DNA of 64,000 nt from NCBI RefSeq assembly GCF_015319165.1, contig NZ_JADIVZ010000002.1:310001-374000 (forward strand). The letters are read 5' to 3'. This stretch comes from Nocardioides acrostichi. GTDB taxonomy: Bacteria > Actinomycetota > Actinomycetes > Propionibacteriales > Nocardioidaceae. Under the pieces are notes generated by a model. The model worked only from the letters and a program-made list of their open reading frames with translations, did no database searches and was not told where the DNA came from. Positions 12,130-20,190 of this stretch are shown here, in pieces. Positions within the stretch are counted from its first letter, which is position 1; each line of letters starts with the position of its first letter. The position numbers and the translations under genes are program-made.

Positions 12130-13308
12130 TCAGCGCTCGAGGTCGGCCGTCCTCAGCCGGTCGAGCCCGTCCCGGATCACCTCGGGTGTCTTGCAGAACG
12201 CCCACCGCACGAGGTGGCGTCCGGCGTCGGAGTCGTAGAAGCCCTGGAGGGGGACGGCGACCACTCCCGCCCGCTCCGGCAGCGCCAGGCAGAACTCCAA
12301 GCCGTCGCGCCAGCCGAGGTGCGCGATGTCGGTGGTCGCGAAGCAGGTGCCCTCGGGTGTGCGTGCGGGCAGGCCAGCCTCGGCGAGCCCGGAGCACAGC
12401 AGGTCGCGCCGGATCCGGAGATCCGCGGCGAGCGAAGCGGGCCAGTCCGGCTCCTCGCTCAACGCCACGGCGGCGGCCGGCTGGAGCGGTGAGCCGGAGG
12501 TGAAGGTGAGCCACTGCTTGGCGTCGAGCACCTGCGCGACCAGGTCGACCGGCCCGGTCGCCCACCCCACCTTCCACCCCGTGAGCGAGTAGGACTTGCC
12601 GAGGCTCGAGAGCGTGAGCGTGCGCTCGAACATGCCCGGCAGGGTGGCGATCGGCATGTGCAGGTGCTCGTCGAAGGTCAGGTGCTCGTAGACCTCGTCG
12701 GTGACGACGATCAGGTCGCGCTCGATCGCCACCGCCGCCACGCCCTCGAGCTCCTCGCGCGTCAGCACCGTGCCGCTGGGGTTGTGCGGTGAGTTGAGCA
12801 GGATCGCCTTGGTGCGCGGCGTCACGGCCGCCCGCACCTCGTCGGGGTCGAGCCGGAAGTCCGGCGCCCGCAGCGTCACCGGGCGCCGCACCGCACCGGC
12901 CACCTGGAGCATCGCCGGGTAGGAGTCGTAGTACGGCTCGACCACCACCACCTCGTCACCCGGCTCGAGCAGCCCCAGCAGGGCGGCGGCGACGCCCTCG
13001 GTCGCACCCGTGGTCACGCACACCTGGGTGTCGGGGTCGATCTCGAGGCCGTAGTGCCGGCGCTGGTGCTCGGCCACCGCCGCTCGCAGCGCCGGAACCC
13101 CGATGCCCGGGGCGTACTGGTTGGCGCCCTGGCGCAGCGCAGAGGCGGCGGCCTCGAGCACGGACGCCGGACCGTCGACGTCCGGGAAGCCCTGCCCCAG
13201 GTTCACCGCGCCCGAGCGCACAGCCAGTGCCGACATCTGCGAGAAGATCGTCGGCTCGATGCCCTCGAACCGGCTCGGTCGGACGACGGGCTGACGCTGC
13301 GCTGCCAT
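12130..13308 (-). CDS. PLP-dependent aminotransferase, class I/II (fold type I)
   Basis: 392 residues. The pattern is that of the YbdL/kynurenine-aminotransferase and DapC-like group: NLGQGFPDVDGP near the N-terminus, TTGATEGVAAALLG, the NSPHNPSGTVLT motif that contacts PLP, TDEVYEHLTFD, and the Schiff-base lysine in SLGKSYSLTGWKVGW. Likely substrates are amino acids such as glutamate with a 2-oxo acid; sequence alone does not separate methionine, kynurenine or succinyl-diaminopimelate roles. ATG 13308 is preceded 7 nt away by TACGGT, pointing to a leaderless mRNA divergent from pyrE. Confidence 0.85.
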   Translation of the reverse strand: MAAQRQPVVRPSRFEGIEPTIFSQMSALAVRSGAVNLGQGFPDVDGPASVLEAAASALRQGANQYAPGIGVPALRAAVAEHQRRHYGLEIDPDTQVCVTTGATEGVAAALLGLLEPGDEVVVVEPYYDSYPAMLQVAGAVRRPVTLRAPDFRLDPDEVRAAVTPRTKAILLNSPHNPSGTVLTREELEGVAAVAIERDLIVVTDEVYEHLTFDEHLHMPIATLPGMFERTLTLSSLGKSYSLTGWKVGWATGPVDLVAQVLDAKQWLTFTSGSPLQPAAAVALSEEPDWPASLAADLRIRRDLLCSGLAEAGLPARTPEGTCFATTDIAHLGWRDGLEFCLALPERAGVVAVPLQGFYDSDAGRHLVRWAFCKTPEVIRDGLDRLRTADLER

Positions 13309-13350
13309 GTGCCTCACCGTAGCGAGGGTGCGCCGGGGTTCAATGGACCC

Positions 13351-13890
13351 GTGACCGACGCCCACGCCGCCAGCCTCGCCGCCGACATCGACGCCCTCTG
13401 CCGCCTGACCGGGAGCTTCACGCTGCGGTCGGGGCAGGTGGCCAGTGAGTACTTCGACAAGTACCTCTTCGAGTCCGACCCGATGCTGTTGCGCCGGGTC
13501 GCCGAGCAGATGGTGGGGCTGCTGCCCGACGACACCGAGCTGCTGGGCGGGCTCGAGCTCGGGGGTGTGCCCATCGCCACGATGGTCTCGGCGCTCACCG
13601 GTCAGCCGGCGCTGTTCGTGCGCAAGAAGGCCAAGGAGTACGGCACCTGCAAGCTGGCCGAGGGTCCGCAGGTCGAGGGTCGTCGCATCACGATCATCGA
13701 GGACGTCATCACCACCGGTGGTGCCGTCCGCGACGCCACGCATGCGCTGCGTGAAGCCGGCGCGATCGTCGAGACCGTCGTGTGCGCCATCGACCGCAGC
13801 CCCGAGGGCGAGAACCCGCTGGCAGACGTCGATCTCGAGGTGCGCTCGGTGCTCACGAAGACCCAGCTCGACGCCGTGTCGGCGTCCTGA
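13351..13890 (+). CDS. pyrE: Orotate phosphoribosyltransferase
   Basis: 179 residues, cytosolic enzyme making orotidine-5'-phosphate from orotate and PRPP in UMP synthesis. The PRPP loop ITIIEDVITTGGAVRDA lies near residues 112-128, and RKKAKEYGTCKLAEG is the OPRT-specific flexible loop with catalytic lysines. Length is normal for the short actinobacterial form. GTG 13351 fits the conserved start; an ATG at 13343 is out of frame. It is divergent from the aminotransferase (42 bp). pyrE lies near clpB and a TrmH-like gene in mycobacteria too. Confidence 0.93.
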   Translation: MTDAHAASLAADIDALCRLTGSFTLRSGQVASEYFDKYLFESDPMLLRRVAEQMVGLLPDDTELLGGLELGGVPIATMVSALTGQPALFVRKKAKEYGTCKLAEGPQVEGRRITIIEDVITTGGAVRDATHALREAGAIVETVVCAIDRSPEGENPLADVDLEVRSVLTKTQLDAVSAS

Positions 13891-14016
13891 TCCGCCGAAA
13901 CCCGCTGGCGTCACCGACCGATCGCGTGGTCGGGTGTCCCGGCACACCGATGAGAAGCGCGACCCCGCGCGGTCTCACCAGATGACGCCGACCCCTCGCT
14001 CCCAGGAGTCCCCCTG

Positions 14017-15510
14017 ATGCCCGAACAGACCGAGCAGCACGCTCCCGCGCCGGTGAAGCCCGTCGAGAACCCGTACGCGGTGCTCCGGTGGCTGGTGCTG
14101 GCCACGTTCGTGGTGATCCTCAACGAGACCCTCATGGTCAACGCGATCCCGCGGCTCATCGTCGACCTCGACATCACCGCTCGTGCGGCGCAGTGGGTGT
14201 CGACGGCGTTCATGCTCACGATGGCCGTCGTGATCCCCGTGACCGGGTGGTTCCTCCAACGGGTCACCACCCGGGTGGCCTTTCGCACCGCGATGCTCAC
14301 GTTCCTCGCCGGATCCGTCATCGCGGGCGTCGCCCCGGTGTTCCCACTGCTGCTGGCCGGCCGCATCGTGCAGGCTGCCGGCACCGCGGTCATGCTCCCG
14401 CTGCTCATGACCACGCTCATGACGATCGTGCCCGAGCACGATCGGGGTCGCGTGATGGGCAACGTGACGCTGGCGATCTCGGTGGCGCCTGCTCTCGGCC
14501 CGGCGGTCTCCGGTGTCGTGCTCCAGTTCGGGTCGTGGCGACTGCTCTTCGCCGTCATGGTGCCGATCGCGGGGGCCGTCACCTGGCTGGCCCTGCGCCA
14601 CCTCGTGGACGTCGGGGAACCTGCGCCGTCGTCCATCGACGTGTTCAGCGTGGTGCTCGCCGCTCTCGGATTCGGCAGCCTGGTCTACGGGCTGAGCCTC
14701 ATCGGCGGACCGCAGGGCAGCGCCCGGCCGACGGCGTTCATCGTGGGTGGGCTCGCCGTCGTCGGGCTGTTCGTGTGGCGCCAGGTCTCGCTGCAGCGCA
14801 AGGACGCACCGTTGCTCGACCTGCGGGTGCTCGCGCACCGCACGTACACGGTCGGCATCACGATCCAGTCCGTCGGCTTCTTGGCGATGATGGGCGCGAT
14901 GATCCTGCTGCCGCTGTACCTGCAGGAGATGCGCGGGCTCTCGCCGCTCCAGACCGGCCTGCTGGTCGCGCCCGGTGGACTGGCCATGGGGCTGCTCGGG
15001 CCTCGCGTGGGCGCCGCCTTCGACAAGGTCGGTGCGCGTCCGCTGGTCATCCCTGCGTCCGTGGGCATCGTCGCGGGGCTCGCGCTGCTCAGCCGCATCG
15101 GCGAGACCACGCCCTACGTGCTCGTCGTGGCCGTGCACATGCTGCTCATGGCGAGCCTGGCCGCGCTGTTCACCCCGGTGTTCACCATCAGCCTCGGCGC
15201 GCTGCCCGGGCACCTCTACTCCCATGGCTCCTCGCTCCTCGGCACCACCCAGCAGGTCGCCGGCGCGGTCGGCACGGCGGTCTCGATCACCGTGCTCAGC
15301 TCGCGCGCCTCCAGCCTCCTTGCGGACGGCGCCAGCCCGGCCGCGGCCTCCGTCGGTGGATTCCGGTGGGCCTTCGCCGTGGCGGCCGTGGTCGCCGTGC
15401 TCGTGGTCGGCCTGGTGCTGCTGCTGCCCGCGCGGGTGGCGGACGTCGACCCCGACGCGGATCCTGATGCGGACCCCAGCAACGAGGTCGAGCCCGCGCC
15501 GGCCCGCTGA
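14017..15510 (+). CDS. MFS transporter, DHA2 (14-TM, EmrB/QacA-like) family
   Basis: 497 residues, with about 14 predicted membrane helices. The N-terminal LNETLMVNAIPRLIVDL stretch and AQWVSTAFMLTMAVVIPVTG are the family helix 1-2 signature (cf. LDxTIVNVALP in relatives), followed by GRIVQAAGTAVMLPLLM in helix 4-5. Such proteins export drugs or metabolites by proton antiport; the substrate is unknown. ATG 14017 has CCAGGAGT about 7 nt upstream. The hydrophilic tail has repeated DPDADPD. A hairpin lies between it and the convergent DedA gene. Confidence 0.88.
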   Translation: MPEQTEQHAPAPVKPVENPYAVLRWLVLATFVVILNETLMVNAIPRLIVDLDITARAAQWVSTAFMLTMAVVIPVTGWFLQRVTTRVAFRTAMLTFLAGSVIAGVAPVFPLLLAGRIVQAAGTAVMLPLLMTTLMTIVPEHDRGRVMGNVTLAISVAPALGPAVSGVVLQFGSWRLLFAVMVPIAGAVTWLALRHLVDVGEPAPSSIDVFSVVLAALGFGSLVYGLSLIGGPQGSARPTAFIVGGLAVVGLFVWRQVSLQRKDAPLLDLRVLAHRTYTVGITIQSVGFLAMMGAMILLPLYLQEMRGLSPLQTGLLVAPGGLAMGLLGPRVGAAFDKVGARPLVIPASVGIVAGLALLSRIGETTPYVLVVAVHMLLMASLAALFTPVFTISLGALPGHLYSHGSSLLGTTQQVAGAVGTAVSITVLSSRASSLLADGASPAAASVGGFRWAFAVAAVVAVLVVGLVLLLPARVADVDPDADPDADPSNEVEPAPAR

Positions 15511-15518
15511 CCCTGCCT

Positions 15519-15538
15519 CGGCGTCGGTTCCGTCGCCG
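15519..15538. terminator. Stem-loop between convergent MFS and DedA genes
   Basis: CGGCGTCGG (15519-15527) pairs with CCGTCGCCG (15530-15538) with one mismatch and a 2-nt gap, centred in the 30-bp gap between the two stop codons. Placement between convergent genes suggests a shared, bidirectional transcription end. With only 9 bp and no U-run this is a weak call. Confidence 0.4.
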
Positions 15539-15540
15539 GT

Positions 15541-16326
15541 TCAGGCGTCGGGCTGGCGCACCGGCTCGTGCTCGGCTGCGGCAGCGATGCCGTCGTCCGA
15601 CCGCGCGGCGCCGCCGTCCTGACGGGCGCGGCGGCGCTCGCCGAGGCGGTGCTTGATGCCCTCCCAGAAGAGCGGGATCACGGTGAACGCGGCGATGGCG
15701 ATGACCGCGTAGTCGATGTTCTCGCCCAGCGCCGGGAAGGTGCGTCCGAGGAAGTAGCCGAGCATGGTGATCGAGACGACCCAGGCCAGGGCGCCGACGG
15801 CGCTCCAGGTGAAGAAGCGGCGCCGCGGCATGAGCGTGGCGCCGGCGACGACGGTGATGTAAGTGCGCACGAAGGGCACGAACCGCCCGATCACGAGCGC
15901 CTTGTTGCCGTGCTTGTCGAAGAAGGCCTGGGTATTGTCGAAGTACTTGCGCTTGAGGATGCGACCGTTGCGGTCGTAGATGGGCGGGCCGATCTTGCGG
16001 CCGATCTCGTAGCCGACCACGTTCCCGAGGAACCCGGCGACACCGAGCAGCACGATGGCGGCCAGGAGCTCCAGCGGGCGCTGGCTGAGGCCGAAGACCT
16101 CGATCTGCTCGCCGGCGATGAAGAGTCCGAGGGCGAAGAGCAGGGTGTCGCCGGGGAGGAACGGGAAGAACAGCCCGCACTCGACGAAGACGATGAGCAG
16201 GCTGAGCCAGATGAGCTGGGTGCCGAACTGATCGAGCAGCCACTGCGGATCCATCCACGAGATGCCGAGGAGCAGAGGGTGCAGGGTGACGTGAGCCACG
16301 GCCACCAGGTCGGGGAGCACGAACAC
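15541..16326 (-). CDS. DedA-family membrane protein
   Basis: 261 residues with the SNARE-associated/DedA (VTT) fold: LLIVFVECGLFFPFLPGDTL near residue 45, the glycine-rich GVAGFLGNVVGYEIGRKIG, and FVPFVRTYITVVAGATLMPR with the conserved arginines that in E. coli DedA proteins are needed for lipid scrambling/transport. The C-terminal tail is charged and cytosolic. GTG 16326 was selected over ATG 16254 because TACGGT sits exactly 6 nt upstream and family members carry about 25 residues before the WxDPxxLL motif. It is divergent from the TrmH gene; a 6-bp palindrome CTACCG-N3-CGGTAG (16331-16345) lies between them. Confidence 0.88.
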   Translation of the reverse strand: MFVLPDLVAVAHVTLHPLLLGISWMDPQWLLDQFGTQLIWLSLLIVFVECGLFFPFLPGDTLLFALGLFIAGEQIEVFGLSQRPLELLAAIVLLGVAGFLGNVVGYEIGRKIGPPIYDRNGRILKRKYFDNTQAFFDKHGNKALVIGRFVPFVRTYITVVAGATLMPRRRFFTWSAVGALAWVVSITMLGYFLGRTFPALGENIDYAVIAIAAFTVIPLFWEGIKHRLGERRRARQDGGAARSDDGIAAAAEHEPVRQPDA

Positions 16327-16374
16327 CCCACTACCGTACCGGTAGACCCTGATGGTGAAGAGAGGTCCTACCCC

Positions 16375-17082
16375 GTGGACGACGAGACGCACGGCGAGAC
16401 GGACGGCGTGCAGCCGCGTGCGCCGTACGACCCGATGCCGCACGGCCCGGCGGAGGTCGGTCTCGGGCCGTGGCCCGGCGAGTGGCCGCAGGGCGACCAG
16501 TGGGACGCCGACCTGCTGCGCAGCGGCGACCGGCGCAACGTCGTCGACCGGTACCGATACTGGACGATGGAGGCGATCCGGGCCGATCTCGACTCCCGGC
16601 GTCACGGCTTCCACGTGGCCATCGAGAACTGGCAGCACGACTTCAACATCGGCACGATCGTGCGGAGTGCCAACGCCTTCCTGGCTGCCGAGGTGCACAT
16701 CGTCGGCAACCGCCGGTGGAACCGGCGCGGGGCGATGGTCACCGACCGCTACCAGCATGTGCGCCACCACGCCGACGTGCCCGCGCTGCACGACTACCTC
16801 GCGGCGCTGCCCGAGGGTCCGGTGCCGCTGCACGGCGTCGACAACCTGCCCGGCTCGCTGCATCTGGAGACCATGGCCGTGCCCGAGCGGGTGTGCTTCC
16901 TCTTCGGGCAAGAGGGCCCGGGTCTCTCCGAGCGGGCCCGCGAGGTGTGCGACGCCACCTTCTCCATCGCCCAGTTCGGCTCGACCCGCTCGATCAACGC
17001 CTCGGCCGCGGCCGCGATCGCCATGCACACCTGGGTGGTGCAGCACGCCGACCTCTGCGGTGACACCGCCTGGCGCGGCTGA
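16375..17082 (+). CDS. TrmH-family (SPOUT) RNA 2'-O-methyltransferase
   Basis: 235 residues. The knotted SPOUT domain occupies about residues 75-225: the N-terminal NFNIGTIVRSANAF-like motif (here DFNIGTIVRSANAFLAAEV), FGQEGPGLSERA for the knot and AdoMet contact, and STRSINASAAAAIAMHTW as motif 3. It should methylate a ribose 2'-OH in tRNA or rRNA; the target cannot be told from sequence. The first 45 residues are an acidic, Pro-rich extension. A homologous gene lies near pyrE and clpB in mycobacteria. Its stop is 3 bp from the convergent sigma gene. Confidence 0.87.
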   Translation: MDDETHGETDGVQPRAPYDPMPHGPAEVGLGPWPGEWPQGDQWDADLLRSGDRRNVVDRYRYWTMEAIRADLDSRRHGFHVAIENWQHDFNIGTIVRSANAFLAAEVHIVGNRRWNRRGAMVTDRYQHVRHHADVPALHDYLAALPEGPVPLHGVDNLPGSLHLETMAVPERVCFLFGQEGPGLSERAREVCDATFSIAQFGSTRSINASAAAAIAMHTWVVQHADLCGDTAWRG

Positions 17083-17085
17083 CGC

Positions 17086-17607
17086 TCACCGCTCCAGCGC
17101 GGCGGCGTCCACCGGATCGAGCACTGTGCGCAGGCCATCGAGGCCGCGGCTCGCGTGGCTCTTCACCGTGCCCTCGCCGATGCCCAGGTCTGCCGCGGCC
17201 TCGGCGATCGAGAGGCCGAGCCAGTAGCGCAGCAGCACGGTCTTGCGCTGCATCTCGGGCAGTTGCTGGAGGGCGTCGAACAGGGCCGACCGCTCCTCGT
17301 AGGCCAGGTCGCCGCGCGCGGCGGCGTCCCACCCCTCGAGGCCGGCGCGCTCGCGCTTGAAGACCGGACGCCGGGTGTCGCTGATGTGGGTGCGCACGAT
17401 GATCTGCCGGGTGTAGGCCTCCTCTCGACCGTCGCGGTGCACCCGGTGCCAGGCCAGGTAGAGCTTGACCAGGCTGGTCTGGAGCAGATCCTCGGCGCCG
17501 TGCCAGTCGCCGCACACCGCGTAGGCGATGCGCAGCAGGTGCTGTTGGCGGTCGGCCACGAACTCCGCGTAGTCGGCTTCACGCGCGGCTCGGCGGCTGA
17601 GGCTCAT
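17086..17607 (-). CDS. SigE-family RNA polymerase sigma factor (module 1)
   Basis: 173 residues, ECF-type: region 2 (about 10-80: EFVADRQQHLLRIAYAVCGD, then EDLLQTSLVKLYLAW) and region 4 (about 105-160: LPEMQRKTVLLRYWLGLSIAEAAADLGIGEGTVKSHASR). This is the actinobacterial SigE/SigL-like group with the TRQIIVRT linker. The start codon overlaps the stop of the membrane-protein gene (ATGA), so the two are coupled and the latter is the likely anti-sigma or sensor. A paralogous module lies upstream at 18642-20086. Confidence 0.88.
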   Translation of the reverse strand: MSLSRRAAREADYAEFVADRQQHLLRIAYAVCGDWHGAEDLLQTSLVKLYLAWHRVHRDGREEAYTRQIIVRTHISDTRRPVFKRERAGLEGWDAAARGDLAYEERSALFDALQQLPEMQRKTVLLRYWLGLSIAEAAADLGIGEGTVKSHASRGLDGLRTVLDPVDAAALER

Positions 17608-18482
17608 CAGGCGACCCCCGCCGTCGGGAGGGACTCGCTCGTCGTCAGGTGGAACGGGCCGACTCCATCGCGGGCGTAGTTCAGGCACTGCTCGAACGTC
17701 GCGCCGACCAGATCGCCCGGAGGTGCCGTGAACACCTCCAACGTGCCGTCGCGCAGCGTCCAGACCACGAAGTAGTCGCGTCCCGGCTTCGAGGCGACCG
17801 TGACGATCGCCGCGCCCGTGGTGTCGCCGGTCTCGGCCAGGGCCAGGTCGACTCCATCGGCTCGCTGCACCACCGTGACGCCGGTGCGCGGAACGACCGA
17901 TCCGTCGTCGGCGAGCCGCATCGTCGCCGGGAACCGTGAGGCGTTCTCGCCCTCGGCCTGCTGGTCGACCCACTCCGCGAAGGTGCGGTGGGGCATCGGG
18001 ACGCTCGCCTGGTAGCCGAGGTCGCCGGTGTCGTCGGCGTCGGCGATCAGCCAGGAGCGCTGGCCGTCCTCCTCGAGCACGTAGGCCCGCGAGAGCGCCG
18101 GGGCCGTGCGGGCGTAGGGGTTCTCGATGGTCCGTACCACCGTCACGCCGGGCCGCACCTCGAGGTCACCGTCGCGATAGCGCACCTGCTCGCCGTCCTC
18201 CCAGCCGCCGGCGGGTGCGTCGGAGGGGCTCGACGAGGTCGAGGGTGAGGCCGACGCGGACGCCGGTGAGGTCGCCACCAGGTCGTCGGCGCGGGTGCTG
18301 CCGCCCGGCCCGGTGAGGGCGAACGTCACGCCGAGCACGGCCGCGACGCCCAGCCCGCCCGCGGCGGCGGCCACGCGGCGGCGGCGCTGCGTGCGGCGTC
18401 CGAGCGCCACCCGCTGGGCGGCGTCGGGCAGCGTGGGTCCGACGCCGAACGAGGCGTCGATCTGGTCGTGGAGGTCGTTCAT
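17607..18482 (-). CDS. Membrane-anchored putative regulator of the adjacent sigma factor (module 1)
   Basis: 291 residues: a short cytosolic N-terminus beginning MNDLHDQIDASFG, a basic stretch (RRTQRRRR), a single membrane span near residues 38-56 (VAAAAGGLGVAAVLGVTFAL), a Ser/Pro/Ala-rich linker and an extracytoplasmic domain of about 190 residues without recognised fold. No zinc-binding HxxxCxxC anti-sigma motif is visible. It precedes the sigma gene with a 4-nt overlap and resembles the product at 19136-20086 (same NDLHD start and layout), which supports a partner role, but anti-sigma activity is inference. Confidence 0.7.
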   Translation of the reverse strand: MNDLHDQIDASFGVGPTLPDAAQRVALGRRTQRRRRVAAAAGGLGVAAVLGVTFALTGPGGSTRADDLVATSPASASASPSTSSSPSDAPAGGWEDGEQVRYRDGDLEVRPGVTVVRTIENPYARTAPALSRAYVLEEDGQRSWLIADADDTGDLGYQASVPMPHRTFAEWVDQQAEGENASRFPATMRLADDGSVVPRTGVTVVQRADGVDLALAETGDTTGAAIVTVASKPGRDYFVVWTLRDGTLEVFTAPPGDLVGATFEQCLNYARDGVGPFHLTTSESLPTAGVA

Positions 18483-18501
18483 CGTGGGTGCCTTCCGGGG
18501 T

Positions 18502-18520
18502 TGCGTACTGGTGATACGCA
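18502..18520. promoter_or_regulatory. Inverted repeat upstream of sigma module 1
   Basis: TGCGTA (18502-18507) and TACGCA (18515-18520) form a perfect 6-bp inverted repeat with a 7-bp spacer, 20-38 bp before the start of the membrane-protein gene. Position fits an operator or promoter element for the module. No equivalent was seen upstream of module 2, so autoregulation is speculative. The rest of the 159-bp gap to module 2 holds no recognised feature. Confidence 0.35.
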
Positions 18521-18641
18521 GCCCGGACGCCCCAGGTTGTCAGACACCTGATCGTCAGGAGGCGGTTCGTCAGGACTCCGCGAGGTGCAGCGCCACCTCG
18601 AGCGTGTCGGGCCGGTCGGCGAGACTCATCCCGAGTCCGGC

Positions 18642-19139
18642 TCAGGCGGTGTCGGCCGGTTCCAGCGTCACGCCGAGCGCCGCCAGCCCCCGGCTGCTGT
18701 GGCTCTTGACCGTGCCCTCGCTGATGCCGAGCTCACGCGCCACGTCGCTGACCGGGAGGTCGAGCCAGTGCCGCAGCAGCACGACGGCTCGTTGCATGCG
18801 GGGCAGTGTGGCCAGGGCGGTGAGCAGTTCGTCGCGCTCCTCCACGCTCGGCTCCGACGGCGCGGGGCGGTCGCCGCTCGGCAGCCCGGTGCGCTCGCGT
18901 CGCCACGGACGCCGCGACTCGTCGATGGCCGAGCGCACCAGGATCTGCCGGGTGTAGGCCAGCTCCTTGCCCTCTCGGGTGGCGCGCGGCCACGCGGTGT
19001 AGAGCTTCACGAGCGCGGTCTGCACGAGATCGTCGGCCGCGTGCCAGTCTCCGCACAGCCCGAAGGCGAGGCCACGCAGTCGGCGCCGGTGCGCGGCGAC
19101 GAACTCGGTGAACGCCGCGTCGCGTTCGGCACGCTTCAC
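18642..19139 (-). CDS. SigE-family RNA polymerase sigma factor (module 2)
   Basis: 165 residues, paralogue of the sigma factor at 17086. Region 2 contains GLAFGLCGDWHAADDLVQTALVKLYTAW; region 4 contains LPRMQRAVVLLRHWLDLPVSDVARELGISEGTVKSHSSR. The ATG overlaps the stop of the upstream membrane-protein gene (ATGA). Region 4 helix residues (GISEGTVKSHSSR against GIGEGTVKSHASR) are almost the same in the two paralogues, so they may recognise similar -35 sequences. Confidence 0.87.
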   Translation of the reverse strand: MKRAERDAAFTEFVAAHRRRLRGLAFGLCGDWHAADDLVQTALVKLYTAWPRATREGKELAYTRQILVRSAIDESRRPWRRERTGLPSGDRPAPSEPSVEERDELLTALATLPRMQRAVVLLRHWLDLPVSDVARELGISEGTVKSHSSRGLAALGVTLEPADTA

Positions 19140-20086
19140 CGGAGTCCCTCCGAGGTGCCGCTCTCGCCGGGGGTGTACCGGCTGGTGGCGAGGGTGAGGA
19201 AGTCGTCCAGCGTCGGCTCGCCACCGTCCGCGGCATCGACGTCGGAGGCACGCACGCCGATGTACTGGCCGGCCTTGCCGTCGAAGCTGCGTGCCAGCAC
19301 GAAGTAGCGCGTGCCGTCGCTCGTCTCGACGACCGCGGCCGCGGTGTTGTCGGTCTTCTCCGCCCAGCGGCTGCCGACGAACACGCCGGGGCGTTGCTCG
19401 ACGATGCGCGCACCGTCGGTCGCCTCGAGCTCCTCGGTGTCGCCGACGAAGCGTACCCAGCGGGCGTCAACGGCCTCCGGCATGACCGGCGGGCCGATCG
19501 TGGTCGAATCGGAATCGGTGCCGCCGGTGTCGCCCATCGCCTGGGTCTGGGCCCGCATCCACACGGTGAGGCTGAGCGACGGGTCGCCGATCCACTGGAA
19601 CACGCCACTCCCGTCCGGTCCGAGCAGATGGAAGTAGAGGTGGTGGCGGTAGACGGTGGCGAGACCTTCCAGCCCGTCGGGGTTGGGGGTAGGTCGCCGC
19701 GTCTCGACGACCAGGTGGCCCTGCTCGACGTCGACCTTCCCGTCGTCGCCCATCGTCACGGCCGCGTTCGCCTCGGTGATCACCTTCTCGCTCGGCGGGT
19801 CGAAGCGCACGCCGGCCATCGGACCGGGGGCGGACGCGCTGGAGCTGGGCGCCGCGGGCGAGCCGGCTACGGGTGCCTCCTGGGCGGTGGGGGTGCCGCC
19901 GACGGTCAGGACGCCGACCACGGCAGCCGCGGCGAGGGTCGCCGTCGTGCCGCCCGCCGTGGCGAGCAGTCGTCGGCGGCGCAGGGCGCGGTGTCCGTCG
20001 TCGAGCAGGTCTGCCACATCAGGAGTGGGTGGCCGCTGGTCGGTGAGCGTGCGCTCGAAACGGTCGTGCAGGTCGTTGGGGTTCAT
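19136..20086 (-). CDS. Membrane-anchored putative regulator of the adjacent sigma factor (module 2)
   Basis: 316 residues: N-terminus MNPNDLHDRFERTL, basic RRRRLLATAGG, one membrane span near residues 42-64 (ATLAAAAVVGVLTVGG), then about 250 extracytoplasmic residues including TRYFVLARSFDGKAGQYIGV. Same architecture and gene order as 17607-18482. No zinc anti-sigma motif. Function in holding or sensing for the sigma factor encoded 4 nt downstream is inferred from coupling only. Confidence 0.7.
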   Translation of the reverse strand: MNPNDLHDRFERTLTDQRPPTPDVADLLDDGHRALRRRRLLATAGGTTATLAAAAVVGVLTVGGTPTAQEAPVAGSPAAPSSSASAPGPMAGVRFDPPSEKVITEANAAVTMGDDGKVDVEQGHLVVETRRPTPNPDGLEGLATVYRHHLYFHLLGPDGSGVFQWIGDPSLSLTVWMRAQTQAMGDTGGTDSDSTTIGPPVMPEAVDARWVRFVGDTEELEATDGARIVEQRPGVFVGSRWAEKTDNTAAAVVETSDGTRYFVLARSFDGKAGQYIGVRASDVDAADGGEPTLDDFLTLATSRYTPGESGTSEGLR

Positions 20087-20130
20087 GGGTCCACCTCGTC
20101 GGGAGAGTCGGTCTCGCCCATGAAGACGGA

Positions 20131-20169
20131 GGGGCCGTGCCCTCCGGTTGTCACGGAGTGCACGGCCCC
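20131..20169 (-). terminator. Strong stem-loop after the septum-formation-like gene
   Basis: GGGGCCGTGC (20131-20140) pairs perfectly with GCACGGCCCC (20160-20169), and the interior CTCCG / CGGAG extends the stem around a 7-nt loop. It lies 21 bp beyond the stop of the secreted-protein gene and 44 bp before the start of sigma module 2 on the same strand, so it should separate the two transcripts. Confidence 0.72.
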
Positions 20170-20190
20170 TGGGAAGAAGGCCTCGTCTTC

